From: Nothopassalora personata
Taxonomy: Eukaryota > Ascomycota > Dothideomycetes > Mycosphaerellales > Mycosphaerellaceae
Assembly: GCA_033816765.1 (NCBI GenBank)
Contig: CM066295.1
Span: 2,232,001 to 2,296,000 of the forward strand
Length of the DNA: 64,000 bases
Reading direction: 5' to 3'
A program made the position numbers and the translations under genes. Below the pieces are notes generated by a model. That model searched no databases, had not been told where the DNA came from, and worked only from the letters and a program-made list of their open reading frames with translations. Shown piece after piece: positions 23,116 to 33,438 of the stretch (the first letter of the stretch is position 1; every line of letters begins with the position of its first letter).

Positions 23116-24161
23116 ATGGGCAGCTTCGAAGATAGCCGCTTGGACCGAAGACAAGGTTCAAGCTCTGGCAATGTCCGCGACGTGTTCTTCTTTGCGCACA
23201 CGCGGACAGCTTCTCATGTCTTGTGCCGTCTACTATCGAACCAGCCAGGATGGACTCAGTCAAACTATCATTTCTTCCACACATTTGAATGGGCTCGCAA
23301 GACCTTCGGCTTTGGTCCAGGTAGTGGCATATCACCGCAGCATCGGAGAGAACTTGAACAACGTTTACAAGAGGGCTTCGATGAGATCCAGCAGGCTAGA
23401 ATCTCTGCGGCCAACGAGGTGAGCTTCCATTTCTGTGCTCCTGACCTGTTGGTTGACCACAAGATCAGAATAAATTTATCCTCCTTAAGGAGCATACATT
23501 CTATGTATGGGAACCTGCCAGACTGCTTCAAAGCATGTGGAGTGGGCCATTGAAGCAGTCCTCTTTCACGGTCATTGATAGAGTGTCTAGAGTTGCTCCG
23601 CATACCATGAAGACGAACCCAACAATCTTTCCAGACAGCTTCCTGAAGTCATGGAGACCGATCTTCCTGATACGACACCCGGCACTATCATTCGAATCCT
23701 GGTACCGAGCCGAGAGCGGCGCTCGACATGTCGACATTTTCGACAAGTCGTGGGCATTCTATACGACTCTCATCTACCAAAGGCAGCTTTACGATTGGTT
23801 CTTGACGAATCAAACGGATGCACAATCAATACCGCTTGTCATTGATGCAGATGATATGTTAGAGGATCCATCGACTATCGAAAGGCTGTGTAAACTGCTG
23901 AACATGGATCCAAAGCATATTCTCAGCACCTGGGATGTGGTCGAGCCCGAGGAGAATGCGAGCAGACGGACGATGAAATTCATGGGAGGTTACTGGAATT
24001 CTACTTCGATTGATCCATCGAAGAGCTCAAGGGGTCTCGATGTTGCGAAGAGGCATGGGTTGTGGCAGGACGAATTCGGACTTTCAGTGGCGGATGAGCT
24101 TTTGAGACTTGTGGACAAGGCCATGCCGGATTTCACGTACCTGAAGAGTAGGAGGATTTGA
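23116..24161 (+). CDS. P-loop sulfotransferase-like protein
   Basis: Two exons, 23116-23418 and 23490-24161, split by a 71-bp intron in phase 0, give 324 residues. A sulfotransferase-type 5' phosphosulfate loop is seen in FFFAHTRTASHVLCRLLSNQ, with Arg-Thr-Ala-Ser in place of the usual R-T/S-G-S/T. The 3' phosphate-binding segment is FLIRHPALSFESWYRAE. An ADDMLEDPSTIERLCKLLNM stretch matches the end of many fungal family members. Such proteins either transfer sulfate from PAPS to small molecules or are poorly characterised P-loop relatives. Activity cannot be proved from sequence. It lies between the M20 and TauD genes and may be a tailoring enzyme of the cluster. Confidence 0.75.
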
Positions 24162-24381
24162 GACTGCATCTGCGCAGTCATGGTCGACTCTGAAGAGCGT
24201 AGCTGGCAGCGAGGCAAATACACGTCGATGGAGCAAATGAAGGGAAAGCGTGTTAAGACTGAGCTCACCCCCTAGCTGCGCCTCGCCGGCAATGAGGTGT
24301 ACTCTACTTCAATGGATACCCTCACTCCATATTACTTTTCGTTCTTAGCACTATTTCGATCTACGTGAGAGACGCATGGCT

Positions 24382-25668
24382 TCAATAGTCCTCCCATCCT
24401 CCATCTGCTTCTTTTGCGAGCGCTTGTCGCCTTGTCAAACTGTTCGGATCAAAGTATGGCTGCTCCCCGATACCTACCGCACGGTGACCAGTCCTGACAC
24501 CAAGACCCGCGTAATCGAAGATGGCAGAATGATATACGGTACGGTTGTCCCAGATAGCTGTCGTAAGCAATGTGTTCAGCCCCAAATTTACGAGGCTCTG
24601 AGCAGGAGTTGTGGTAAGCGTCACATACCAACGTCATACTCATTCTGCCATCGATGACGAAGCTGAGTATCATGCTCCTCGACAACCATCTGCAAGAACC
24701 AATCTTGCAACCTTCGGTTCTCATCTGGCGTTACGTCGTTGATGGTCGCCACATGGTTGCCCACTGCGAACAGACTCTTCCACCCCGTTACCGGATTCGT
24801 GCGCACGACGGGATGGGTGGTAGTCAAAGATGTGCCAACGTTGTTGGGCGAGCCACGAGGCGACGAGTACAACTCGAACCCTTTCTCTGCAGCGACTTTG
24901 GGTAGTCGAGCTTGAGAAAATGTTGCCGTCAAGCCTTCGAGGAATTTTCGGTAGGCGGGAGAGATCTTGTCGTAGATCTCGCACGACGATGCCCATATTG
25001 TATCTGGAAAGTCAGAAATGATATGATTAGCCGAGGAAGAGGGGATGTCTTGACTCACCGCCTCCAGTCTTCGGCATTGTTATCAACTTGAGGATGGAGT
25101 AATCGGGCGGATTGGGCTCGTAGCCAGCATCCGTATGCCAAGCATTTCTGATATCTGCTGGCCGATTCTTCCAAAGGTCTTCAGCTGGCGCCGCCGCTTT
25201 GTCGGTCGTTATGACATTGATGTGTAAATCTTTGTCTCCGTTGAAGTTCGACAGAGGGTGAACGTGCAGATACGACGTTTCAGGTTTGCCAGTGTGTTTG
25301 CCAAGACGGTGAGCGAGCTCTTTCTGCAGATCGTCCGTCAGGTCACGCTGAGCCCGGAAGAAGACAACGCCTCGTCGAGATACTGCTCCCCTCAGTAAGC
25401 ATCTGGCAAAGCATATCATTGGGAGTCTTATACTTGTTATAGCTAAGTCTCGAATCAGCTGATCGCTATTGCTCGCAGTGAGCCACTCAGCTAGGTTCGC
25501 ATCGGGGTATTCGGTCCCGATGATGGGTGTGGACTTGAAGGACTTGTATGTCTTCAAGTGGCCTCCAAGCTTCAGAGGTTCTTGTGTTAACGTATGCTTA
25601 GTGGACTGGCCATTGGTATGTCCATTTAGCCGTACGAAGGGGGCCGGAGTATCTGGAGCTGAAATCAT
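24382..25668 (-). CDS. TauD/TfdA-type Fe(II)/2-oxoglutarate dioxygenase
   Basis: Four exons, 25668-25434, 25382-25059, 25003-24629 and 24557-24382 (introns 51, 55 and 71 bp), give 369 residues. The iron-binding H-x-D is in AWHTDAGYEP (His161, Asp163); the distal His and the 2-oxoglutarate Arg lie in WDNRTVYHSAIFDY and VRTGHRAVG near the C-terminus. Fungal members include the sulfonate/taurine dioxygenase Jlp1 and many tailoring hydroxylases in natural-product clusters. The substrate here is unknown: a sulfonate is possible given the sulfotransferase-like neighbour, an amino-acid-like intermediate equally so. The ATG at 25668 is used; no earlier in-frame ATG is obvious. Confidence 0.88.
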
Positions 25669-26201
25669 GTTGCAACAGGGGCAGCTGGGCCGTAGAAGGT
25701 GAGGAGGAAAGATGCAAAGACGACGCCCAGGTATGAGACATTCAAGAAGATATCGGAGCTGTCGTTACAAGTCAGTCAACAGAGGGGCCACCGAGTGCTA
25801 CTGCTATAGCCGCTTGGTTCATCGGGTGAGCTGTCGGCCAGATGTTGAGGGTTGCTTGGGGGCCTCATGGGTAGGCTGCACAATCGAGCTCTGCAACAGC
25901 CAGTATTTGACTCCCGTTTCTATTGGGTCTGTATGCTCTGTCACACACAGCTGCGGCGCAATGTCGGTCCGATGTTCGACCTTCACTTCGGAATTGCCCG
26001 TTCATATGACTCGTGGCAGCGCACATGTACGGTCCGTCATCAATTACCACTTATACAAATTGGTAGCACGAGTATCAGACACCGCTCTCACAGGCCTAGT
26101 GCTTCTAAGGCCCAGCCCACAGACCTAGTTTGATGTCAACCCAGTCTGTAATTCCAAGCTGGACGGTGAATCCGAAGTTGTTGAGCGCTACCATCATCGC
26201 T
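25669..26201. other. intergenic stretch
   Basis: Promoter side of the TauD-type gene and 3' flank of the class V PLP gene, both on the minus strand. Short open frames here are not supported. Confidence 0.4.
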
Positions 26202-27640
26202 TCATACCCCATCTTTCCTGAGCCTAAGTACAGATCTGTGGAGCACTTGCTTGAACGCTTCGATCTCTTCTATCGTGTTATAGTGAACTAGACTGACCCG
26301 CAACACTCCATACTCGGGTAGGCCAATAACATCATGAACGGTACGCGGCGACCAGCAATCGCCGCTAATCAACCTGCAATTTGATGTTTCGTGAATTTCC
26401 TCCGCAACTCGATCGGATGCAAGGTCATGGACTGAGAAGCTTATAAGCGAAACACGCTTTGTCGGATCTGCCGTCTGCGTTCCATATACTGTATAGAGAT
26501 CAGGGTTTCCCATGAGGTAGGCCAGGAGATGCTCAGTAATGAGTTCTTCGTGAGCAATGATAGCGTTCCAACGGACCTCTTTCCCAAGGTAATGGACCAA
26601 AGGTACCACACCATGCTCCAGTTCGAGGCAACTGTTTCCGAGTCCGAGCCTCACGTGGAGCGCTGATGGTTCGAAGAAGTAGTGATTTAGACTGCTTAGA
26701 TAGCGTTGCTGCACCCTTCGACGAGCATAGATCTGTGCAATGTGGGGCCCGAAGACTTTATACCAGCTGAAGACTGCAATCAGACGTTGCATTAGCCTGC
26801 CACGTCGCTACCCGGTCATGTATCTGGAGTCTCACCATAGAAGTCGACATCCAAGTACTTGACATCTATGGGCCGATGAGGCGCCCAAGCCACCCCATCG
26901 ACACATATCAGCGCCTCGGGAATGGTGTGCACGAGTTCTGCAATCTCCTTGATAGGCTCAATCGTTCCGGTTATGTTTGAGACATGGCCACAGCATACGA
27001 GCCGAGTTTTGGACGATAGCAGGGGACGAAGTGAATCGAGTGTTAGGCTCGGATTATGGTTGGAACCAATCCCACCAGCCGGCGTCCACCACTTTATTGA
27101 TATTCCCAGCTCTTTTGCAAGAGCAACCCAAGCGGTCATACCTGCTTCATGGCAAAGTATTGAAACAATCAGCTCAGAGTCTGGGTTAAGATGTGGGCGT
27201 AAGGAGTTTGTCAAAGTTCGCAATAAACCAGTGGTGGACATGCCGAACGCTGCAGCATAGTTCGTTAGACTGCGCGAGATCGTGTGAGATAGATGGAGAC
27301 TCCCCTATCTCATCTGGACTTGCGTTCATGAAGGAAGCAAGACTGGCATAATTGGACTTTCGCGCCTCAACGTCGACTTTGCTCTTCGAATCTAGCCCAC
27401 GCAGATTCATATGCGGGTCAGACATGGTGCGAGCAATGCTGTTGATGCCGACAGTGTCAATCGCCGGCATTGATCGTGCGTTGCACTCTCCAAAGAAGTT
27501 GCCACTCACCTCTCGATCACGCCATCGAAAATCAGAGCACCCGACCCGTTGTTGAGACATACTGCGTTCTTGCGAAGGCCCGGAAACCGTCGTCGAACAG
27601 TGTCGGTATCCAGAGGTCGAATTATCTCGCTGATGGTCAT
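26202..27640 (-). CDS. class V PLP-dependent aminotransferase/desulfurase-like enzyme (LolT/isopenicillin-epimerase-like fold)
   Basis: Four exons, 27640-27510, 27438-27305, 27249-26836 and 26773-26202, give 416 residues if all junctions are used. Recognisable parts are RRFPGLRKNAVCLNNGSGAL, ILCHEAGMTAWVALAKELGI and the Schiff-base Lys in FSWYKVFGPHIAQIYARR. Class V enzymes include cysteine desulfurases, isopenicillin N epimerases and LolT of loline biosynthesis. Odd point: the second intron (27250-27304) has a good CTAAC branch and CTGCAG end, and gives the expected DEIAFGMSTT joint, but its donor reads GGGAGT where GTGAGT is expected. Either a GG donor is spliced, the gene is inactive, or the base is a sequencing error. 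Confidence 0.82.
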
Positions 27641-28120
27641 GACGAGCAAGTATGGCCAGATTTGATGCTGTGCTCGAGGGAGAGATGCGATAACTATACC
27701 CAAGCTCGCTGTAAAAGAAGTCTCGATGGTTGAAGGAAACACCACAACCTCGCTCAAATAGTCATTGCAGGGTTCTCTAGATGAGCATATACGAAACATT
27801 GCATATGCAGGCACGCCACCATGCCATGCCGTCTTGGTGGCAAGGTCCAGAAGTCTAAATGTAGCAATCCATCCTGATGCAGCTAGAGAACCTACTGCGA
27901 GCACATATGAGATGCAGAGAGGCCCACATGTAGGTGAATGTCTCTTAGATTTCGTGCAGAAGTGGGGACTTGGGCAAACACGGGAGAGCATGGGAGGGAG
28001 CCAAGTAAGTCTAGATGAGGCGTGGTACACACGAGGTAGCAGGCTGTTCAACAAATGTTCTATAGGCGTTCTAAGAGGAATTGTTAGGAGCTGATCGCTT
28101 GTGATGATTGTACTTACTTG
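27641..28120. promoter_or_regulatory. shared divergent upstream region
   Basis: 480 bp between the minus-strand class V PLP gene and the plus-strand orphan gene. Minus-strand open frames cross it without recognisable content. No motif assigned. Confidence 0.35.
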
Positions 28121-29944
28121 ATGGCTGAGGTTTCTCTCCTTCCGAGTGTGAGATGTGAAGAGCCATTCGACATGACTGCCAACGACGGCCTCAAGCAAGC
28201 ATTACAAGACTCATTGACACAACTGGCGAATTCCTTCCAGGCCAATGAGACGTCTATCACTGTCGAGCAGATAGCCGAATGCTTTGAACACTTGCAGGCT
28301 GCGCATCGAACGGCGTTGGATCGGCTCTTCTTTCTCATCTATCAGCACAATCATCATATCGATTCGTCATCGCCTGGCTCTTGCGCCATTCGTGGATCTT
28401 CTGCGCGATTCAATCGTTGTGATCACGCAATACAAGAGCAACCCAACACCAGTACGACGCAGTCTGCCTTAGGCAGTGGAGCGGCCGCTTCACCGCGCTC
28501 GCAGTCATCGACCGCTTCTTCAAGACGCATTCATCAGTCGAGACCTAACATCAATGCCTCGTCTGAGACTGCTGTCAGGCCTGCTCACAGCGACCGACGA
28601 TTAACAGAGCGGAGCAACGACCAAAGAAGGATTCTGCCTCCGACGAACCCGACGACGCGTTCAGACCGAGATCCTGGGCCGATTCCAAAAGTGGCTTCCC
28701 CGCACGCGCGACGACAACTGCCGGGATCTGGCTTGGCACGCATGTGCATCGGAGCGGAAGAACCGATCCGCTGCACCACAGACATCACTTTCCCAGTCAC
28801 CATCGAAGCACTACTGCAGACGTGCGTTTCCGACCCGTCTGCCTTCTTGCGAGCAGTCACCGAGGGCAAGGTCTCTCTTCCCGATGGCCAGGGCTGGGAA
28901 GCTGCAATAGTGACAAAGAGCAACAATGCTGATATGCGAGACCTCACGAGGATCTTGTGAGTAACTTCATGAAGGGGTCCAGGCACATTCCTCGAAGCCT
29001 CTCTTTCTTAGACATCTGCTGACCTTGACCCCTTGCTTATGGTCACAGGTTCGAGTGCTACAACATCTATCAGCATGTCGTTGAAGCGGGCTACCATACT
29101 GGCTCCCATTGGATCAGGGACATGAGGTCTCTGCTTGCAGCAAGATTGTCGCACAGCTTCCCTAGTCATTTTACCGACCAAAAAGCTGCGAACAAGTGTT
29201 TGCAGTGGGTCGATCAAGGCTGCCGTTATCGTGAATGGGCTGAGAAACTCTCGGGCTCGGCGGTCAATCTTGGCTACCTCGTGGCATTGCCTTGCAATGT
29301 TCCGCACTCAACGTAAAACCATGCATCGCGCCTATGTATGATCTGAAACGCTGATATTTATTGCCTAGGTACACGTCTAGATGCACAAAGGAGCAGATCG
29401 TTACCGCGGTGCTTGAACTTAAACGACTCGGTATTGCTAGAGTCGTTGAGCAGATGAAACTTTCCGTCCTTGCCAACCACATAGTCAACAGCCTGCGCGA
29501 CATGACCGCAGGCAAACGTGCAGATTCCGGTGAGGGCTCGGCCGACGCAACGCCTAAAACAAACAATGACCACCACCCATGCACTCGTGCAGTCGTGCAA
29601 TTGCCACCGCCGATGCAGCCACGCTGTGGAGTACAGTCTGATGACATGCCATCCTCGATGATTCAAGCGGATCGCAGTATCACATCCCCAGAACTAGCAA
29701 TGCTTGATGGTATCGTCCATGCCTTCACATCGCTAGGTAAAGGCGGCTGACTGATGTTACTGCAGTGAGTGAATGTACTTTCGATGCTTTCGAAGATGCT
29801 TGGCTGGAAGAGTGGGCCGGTAGAGAGCCGAACGTCTCCACCACGCAACGATCCACGGCCGTCGTCAGATCAACTTTCCCGCCTTCCGCCGTCACTTGTA
29901 CAGGTTGGTACACCTGGACCTACGCCACCCGCGCTTCTGGCTGA
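28121..29944 (+). CDS. unrecognised protein encoded inside the cluster
   Basis: I do not recognise this protein. A four-exon model, 28121-28956, 29049-29312, 29369-29709 and 29766-29944, keeps phase throughout and gives 539 residues (522 if the ATG at 28172 is used). The N-terminus has two likely helices (LKQALQDSLTQLANSFQ and ITVEQIAECFEHLQAAH), followed by about 130 Ser/Arg/Pro-rich residues without order. A folded middle reads VTIEALLQTCVSDPSAFLRA and FECYNIYQHVVEAG, and a later helix reads TKEQIVTAVLELKRLGIARV. The last exon is acidic (FDAFEDAWLEEWAG). No catalytic motif, membrane segment or DNA-binding domain was seen. A regulator or scaffold is possible but unproved. Confidence 0.55.
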
Positions 29945-30105
29945 CTGCTGTGAAAAGATCTACCCTCGCCAGCCATGTCAAATAGGACGATACGGTCGCC
30001 GTCTAACATTGCAGATCCTTTCAGCGAGTGGTATCAACAGTAGAATCGCACAGTGGAAGTATTGAGTGGTACTATTGCAATGCTAATAGAAGTATGCAAA
30101 ACCTC

Positions 30106-31309
30106 TCACCCTCCGGTCGCTCCCAGATATCCTGATCGGCCGGTAAGCATTGCTCCGTGCGAGGCATCTAGGCTGGCCTCCCGAAACAAAGCATACTTTT
30201 GATTATGCCACTCCACGCTGTTGATCTGTCTGCCATCTGGAGTGGTAAACTTGGCGTCGAACTCCGGACGCAGGAAGTAGATGACTGAGAACTTGTCCTT
30301 TGCAGAGGATCCCGTCGGTGGTACCACACGATGCAATGAGGAGGTGAACACACCTCCTGACAGAAACCGCAACGAGTCGCCCACGTTGACAACAGCATGA
30401 CCTTCCCGAGGTGGGATGAAGGACCAGCCGTCGGCACCTGGTAGCAAGGCTTGCAATCCAGGCAGCTTCGAAAAGACGACGGTCAAGGACCCCATATCCG
30501 TATGCGCCATCTGATAAGGTAAGTCAGCCTAGGTGTCTCAGAGGGAATGGGCCAGAAGCCATGAGCGTTCTGAATATGCCTCAGATGTCACACTATGGCT
30601 ACTGTACCTGGGCTCACTCACGTTCCCTATTCGATTCTCGTTACTGCCCCACGGCAAGTACTTCAGCATGGCCATATTTGCTGACGAAGGCTGATCTTTA
30701 CGATGGCAGTCTTTCAAATCTCTGCCAAGATTTATCTCGCGGGACAGGATGGAGAGGATACAGTCGGTGTACCCGTGAATATCTTCCATGAAGGCTGTGA
30801 CCAGCGGAAGATTCTTTTCAATGGCTTGAGGGACGATCAGGGAATCCGACCCAAATATCCCATTGTTGTGGATCTTGTCTTCACTATCAGCATCATTTCC
30901 GTGGGCCGGAGCAGTATCATACCGAAAAGCTTTCGTAGCCATCCTTCTTTTCCGCAAAAGGCCCTACTGAACATCCAGCTCGTTTATAGCTTGTGCAAAA
31001 GTCAGAGAGAAAATCTGCCACCATCATTCTTGACACATACCCCAGCAGCCGCGACGGCAGGTATTTCTCAGTGCTGTAGGTCTCCTTTTCCTCGAGTGGA
31101 AGCTTGAAAACCTCGTTTCCGACGACCGCCAGGTCGTCCGCTTGTTGGAGAGCGCGAGAAGTCAATGAGCTACGGAAGTCCAAATAGAAGAATCCTTTCT
31201 CTTTGCAAGCTTGCACCAGATCTTTTGCGGTCTCTGTATCACCGGCCAAGAGTCTGTCGAGGGCAATCGATTTCAAGTCTGCGCATTGGTCTATCTCAAT
31301 AGAGCCCAT
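30106..31309 (-). CDS. isopenicillin-N-synthase-like Fe(II)/2-oxoglutarate oxygenase
   Basis: Four exons, 31309-31041, 30989-30923, 30873-30622 and 30510-30106 (introns 51, 49 and 111 bp), give 330 residues. The N-terminal DIOX_N part includes CKEKGFFYLDF and later FAEKKDGYESFS. The iron site is MAHTDMGSLT (His199, Asp201) with the distal His256 in SSLHRVVPP. Where most relatives have R-x-S for the co-substrate, this one reads DKFSVIYFLRP, a Lys. Enzymes of this family hydroxylate, desaturate or close rings on amino-acid-derived metabolites; LolO of the loline pathway is one. It diverges from the aldolase gene with only 252 bp between starts, suggesting co-regulation. Confidence 0.88.
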
Positions 31310-31561
31310 TGTGAATAAAACGGTCTCCTTAGGTAAAGGAGCGACAACACCGACGTAGCAGGTAGTCTCGGTCAGATAGGAGAATGCGACTGTCTTAAGG
31401 CTATGATCTACAGAAAGAGAGGCGGTTAAATACCCGGGGCTGCTGCGATCACGTTATCGTGCCGATCAAGTACAGCAGTCTGGTCTAGTTTTGCTGGACT
31501 CTTGATAAAGCCAGTTTTTTTCGCAGCACAACTCAACTTCCCGACATCCTCGTCTTCCACC
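31310..31561. promoter_or_regulatory. compact divergent promoter
   Basis: 252 bp shared by the dioxygenase (minus) and aldolase (plus) genes. A TTAAATACCC box near 31426 could serve as a TATA-like element. No regulator site can be named. Confidence 0.35.
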
Positions 31562-32575
31562 ATGCTGAACACTCGCGAATACAACGCCTTAAACCTGGCT
31601 CAGCCAACAAACTTCAGGGCAATGCTTCGATCGGGGCACTTCCTTTGGGGTACAGGCTGCCGGATTGCACATCCAGAAGCAGCAAAAATTGTCGCCACAA
31701 CACCGTACCACTTTTGTTTTCTCGATGCTGTAAGTGAGCCTATATTAGATATATTGCAAAGACTAAGGATCATCCTAGGAACACACTGCGTTTAATGCAA
31801 CACTCCTCGTGGATATGATCCGAACCATTCAGTACTATTCGCAAGGCTCCATGGTACCTTTTGTCCGCATACCCAGCTACACACCAGAACTCATTGCTTT
31901 CGCTCTCAACGCTGGAGCTGGTGGGATCGTCATGCCACGTGTACAGGACGGTAAACAAGCAGAAGAGCTGGTCCGTCTAGCTCGCTTCCCTCCTTATGGG
32001 GAAAGAGGTTTTCCTCCGGCTGCGCTCATAGGCCCGAGCCAGAACCGTACGCCAAGTGGTATGAGCACGTACGACGTGTGGAACCAGCATGCGGCGATCA
32101 TCTGCCAGATTGAGGATCTGGTTGGTCTGCAGAATATCGAAGAGATCTGTAGTGTTCCTGGTGGTGAGTTCATCATGCATATCCGGACGAACATATGTAC
32201 GATTGGGAGACTGACGGGTATGTGCTGTCCCGAACAGTGGACGGCATCTTTGTAGGGACGGGAGATTTGCGGTTATGCATGGACCTCGCACCTGGTTCGC
32301 TTGACGGTGATGAGCCTGTATTTGTTACTGCGTTGGAGAGGATCCGTGATGTCGCCAAGCGTCACGCGCTACCCATCATGGGGTTCGGGCTCTCGCCGAG
32401 GACGCTGCACCAACGGATTGACATGGGGTGGAGTGCCTTCATTGTCCACGGCGATGTCGATGCAATCTGTAACACTGCGGTGCAGTCTTTAGAGCTGTTC
32501 AGTCAAGCTGCGACTGCTATCAATGGTCATAAGCATGGGCCCAATGGCACAGCTACGGGAAAGGAGCCGCAGTAG
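31562..32575 (+). CDS. HpcH/HpaI-type aldolase
   Basis: Three exons, 31562-31729, 31779-32163 and 32238-32575 (introns 49 and 74 bp), give 296 residues. The TIM-barrel family motifs are present: FLDAEHTAFN near residues 53-62, VPFVRIPSYTPELIAFALNA, GAGGIVMPRVQ with the substrate-binding Arg, and AAIICQIEDLVGLQNIEEI with the metal-binding Glu. After the last intron comes VDGIFVGTGDL. Such class II aldolases split or make 4-hydroxy-2-oxo or beta-hydroxy acids using a divalent metal, with pyruvate or glyoxylate as one partner; some act on beta-hydroxy amino-acid-like compounds. It is the first of three co-directional genes (aldolase, carrier, ligase). Confidence 0.9.
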
Positions 32576-32601
32576 AGGGCACACACAAGGACGCAAGATT
32601 G

Positions 32602-32612
32602 CATATATAGTA
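32602..32612 (+). promoter_or_regulatory. TATA-like box upstream of the carrier gene
   Basis: CATATATAG about 145 bp upstream of the ATG at 32754 and just after the aldolase stop, in a plausible position for a core promoter with a 5' leader. Confidence 0.35.
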
Positions 32613-32753
32613 TTTTAATGCGTCTTGAGAAGCATCGCTTGGAGATACAATGTGCAGCCTGTCCGTCCAAGACTACTCTATTGTATTGATCATTCTATAC
32701 AACTTAAGAACTCTCGTTACTATTCGTCTTTCTTGCTCCATTCATCCACAACC

Positions 32754-33159
32754 ATGGCAAATCTCTCGCGAAATCTGAAAGAACTCATTGCTGAACGTTT
32801 GCATGTGTCCCTTGATATGGTAAACAGATTGTGAAGCCCCATGCCCACGAATGGGTAAACTGACACGAGACAAGGTCACAGACACAGCGAACTTGAAAGA
32901 AGACCTTAACCTTGACCATTCTGATAGATCGGCCCTCACTGGCGCTCTTTGCAAGGTACATCTAGGCAACATGTCAGTGCCCACAAGTACATTAACGGCT
33001 TCGACAGAGATTCGACATTAGCATCACGGATGAAGACACAAATCGCTTTGTCACCAGTAGGTCAAGTTGATAGGGAATGCTGCAGACTTTCACTGACGTG
33101 TGTCAGCTCAAGATATCTTTCGCTATGTAGAAAATAAGTTATGGTGGTATAGTCTGTAG
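32754..33159 (+). CDS. free-standing acyl-carrier-like protein without the canonical attachment Ser
   Basis: Four small exons, 32754-32819, 32875-32955, 33008-33056 and 33107-33159, with 55-, 52- and 50-bp introns, all in phase, give 82 residues. No single open frame shows the gene. The four-helix carrier fold is recognisable: NLSRNLKELIAERLHVSLDM, then LKEDLNLDHSDRSALTGAL, then FDISITDEDTNRF and TTQDIFRYVENKLWW. Against ordinary carrier proteins (D-S-L-D), the phosphopantetheine Ser is His37 here and a Ser follows at 38. Either Ser38 is used, the protein is a non-acylated carrier homologue with a binding role, or it is decaying. It lies 178 bp after the aldolase and 279 bp before the ligase. 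Confidence 0.75.
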
Positions 33160-33438
33160 CGAGTACAGGTGTCGTGGTCAAGGCACGCTGTCCGTAGCCC
33201 ATACGCTGTAGCTGTAGTGGACTGCCGAAGTCTAGGGAGTGGTAGCACGAAGCACACGCACAATCTCTGCCACGATCACGCAATAGGATCACCGAATCTC
33301 GCGAGCAAAGGTCATTGTAGGTTCGAGGTAACAGTAGGTGGGTCAGGCTCCTTTGCATATACAAAAGCGAAGTCCTCATACCTCAGCTATTAATTCTACA
33401 TACGGTCCTCTCCTTTGAGACTGCACTCACTCTCCGCT

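Noticed and set aside
27242..27310. Simple sequencing frameshift as the cause of the broken class V frame
   Set aside because: A one-base indel would leave an extra 17 or so residues between DEI and FGMSTT that the family lacks; a mutated intron donor explains the break better, with the branch site and acceptor in place.
29737..29765. 29-bp GT-AG intron in the orphan cluster gene
   Set aside because: Too short to be spliced; an alternative donor at 29710 gives a normal 56-bp intron in the same phase.
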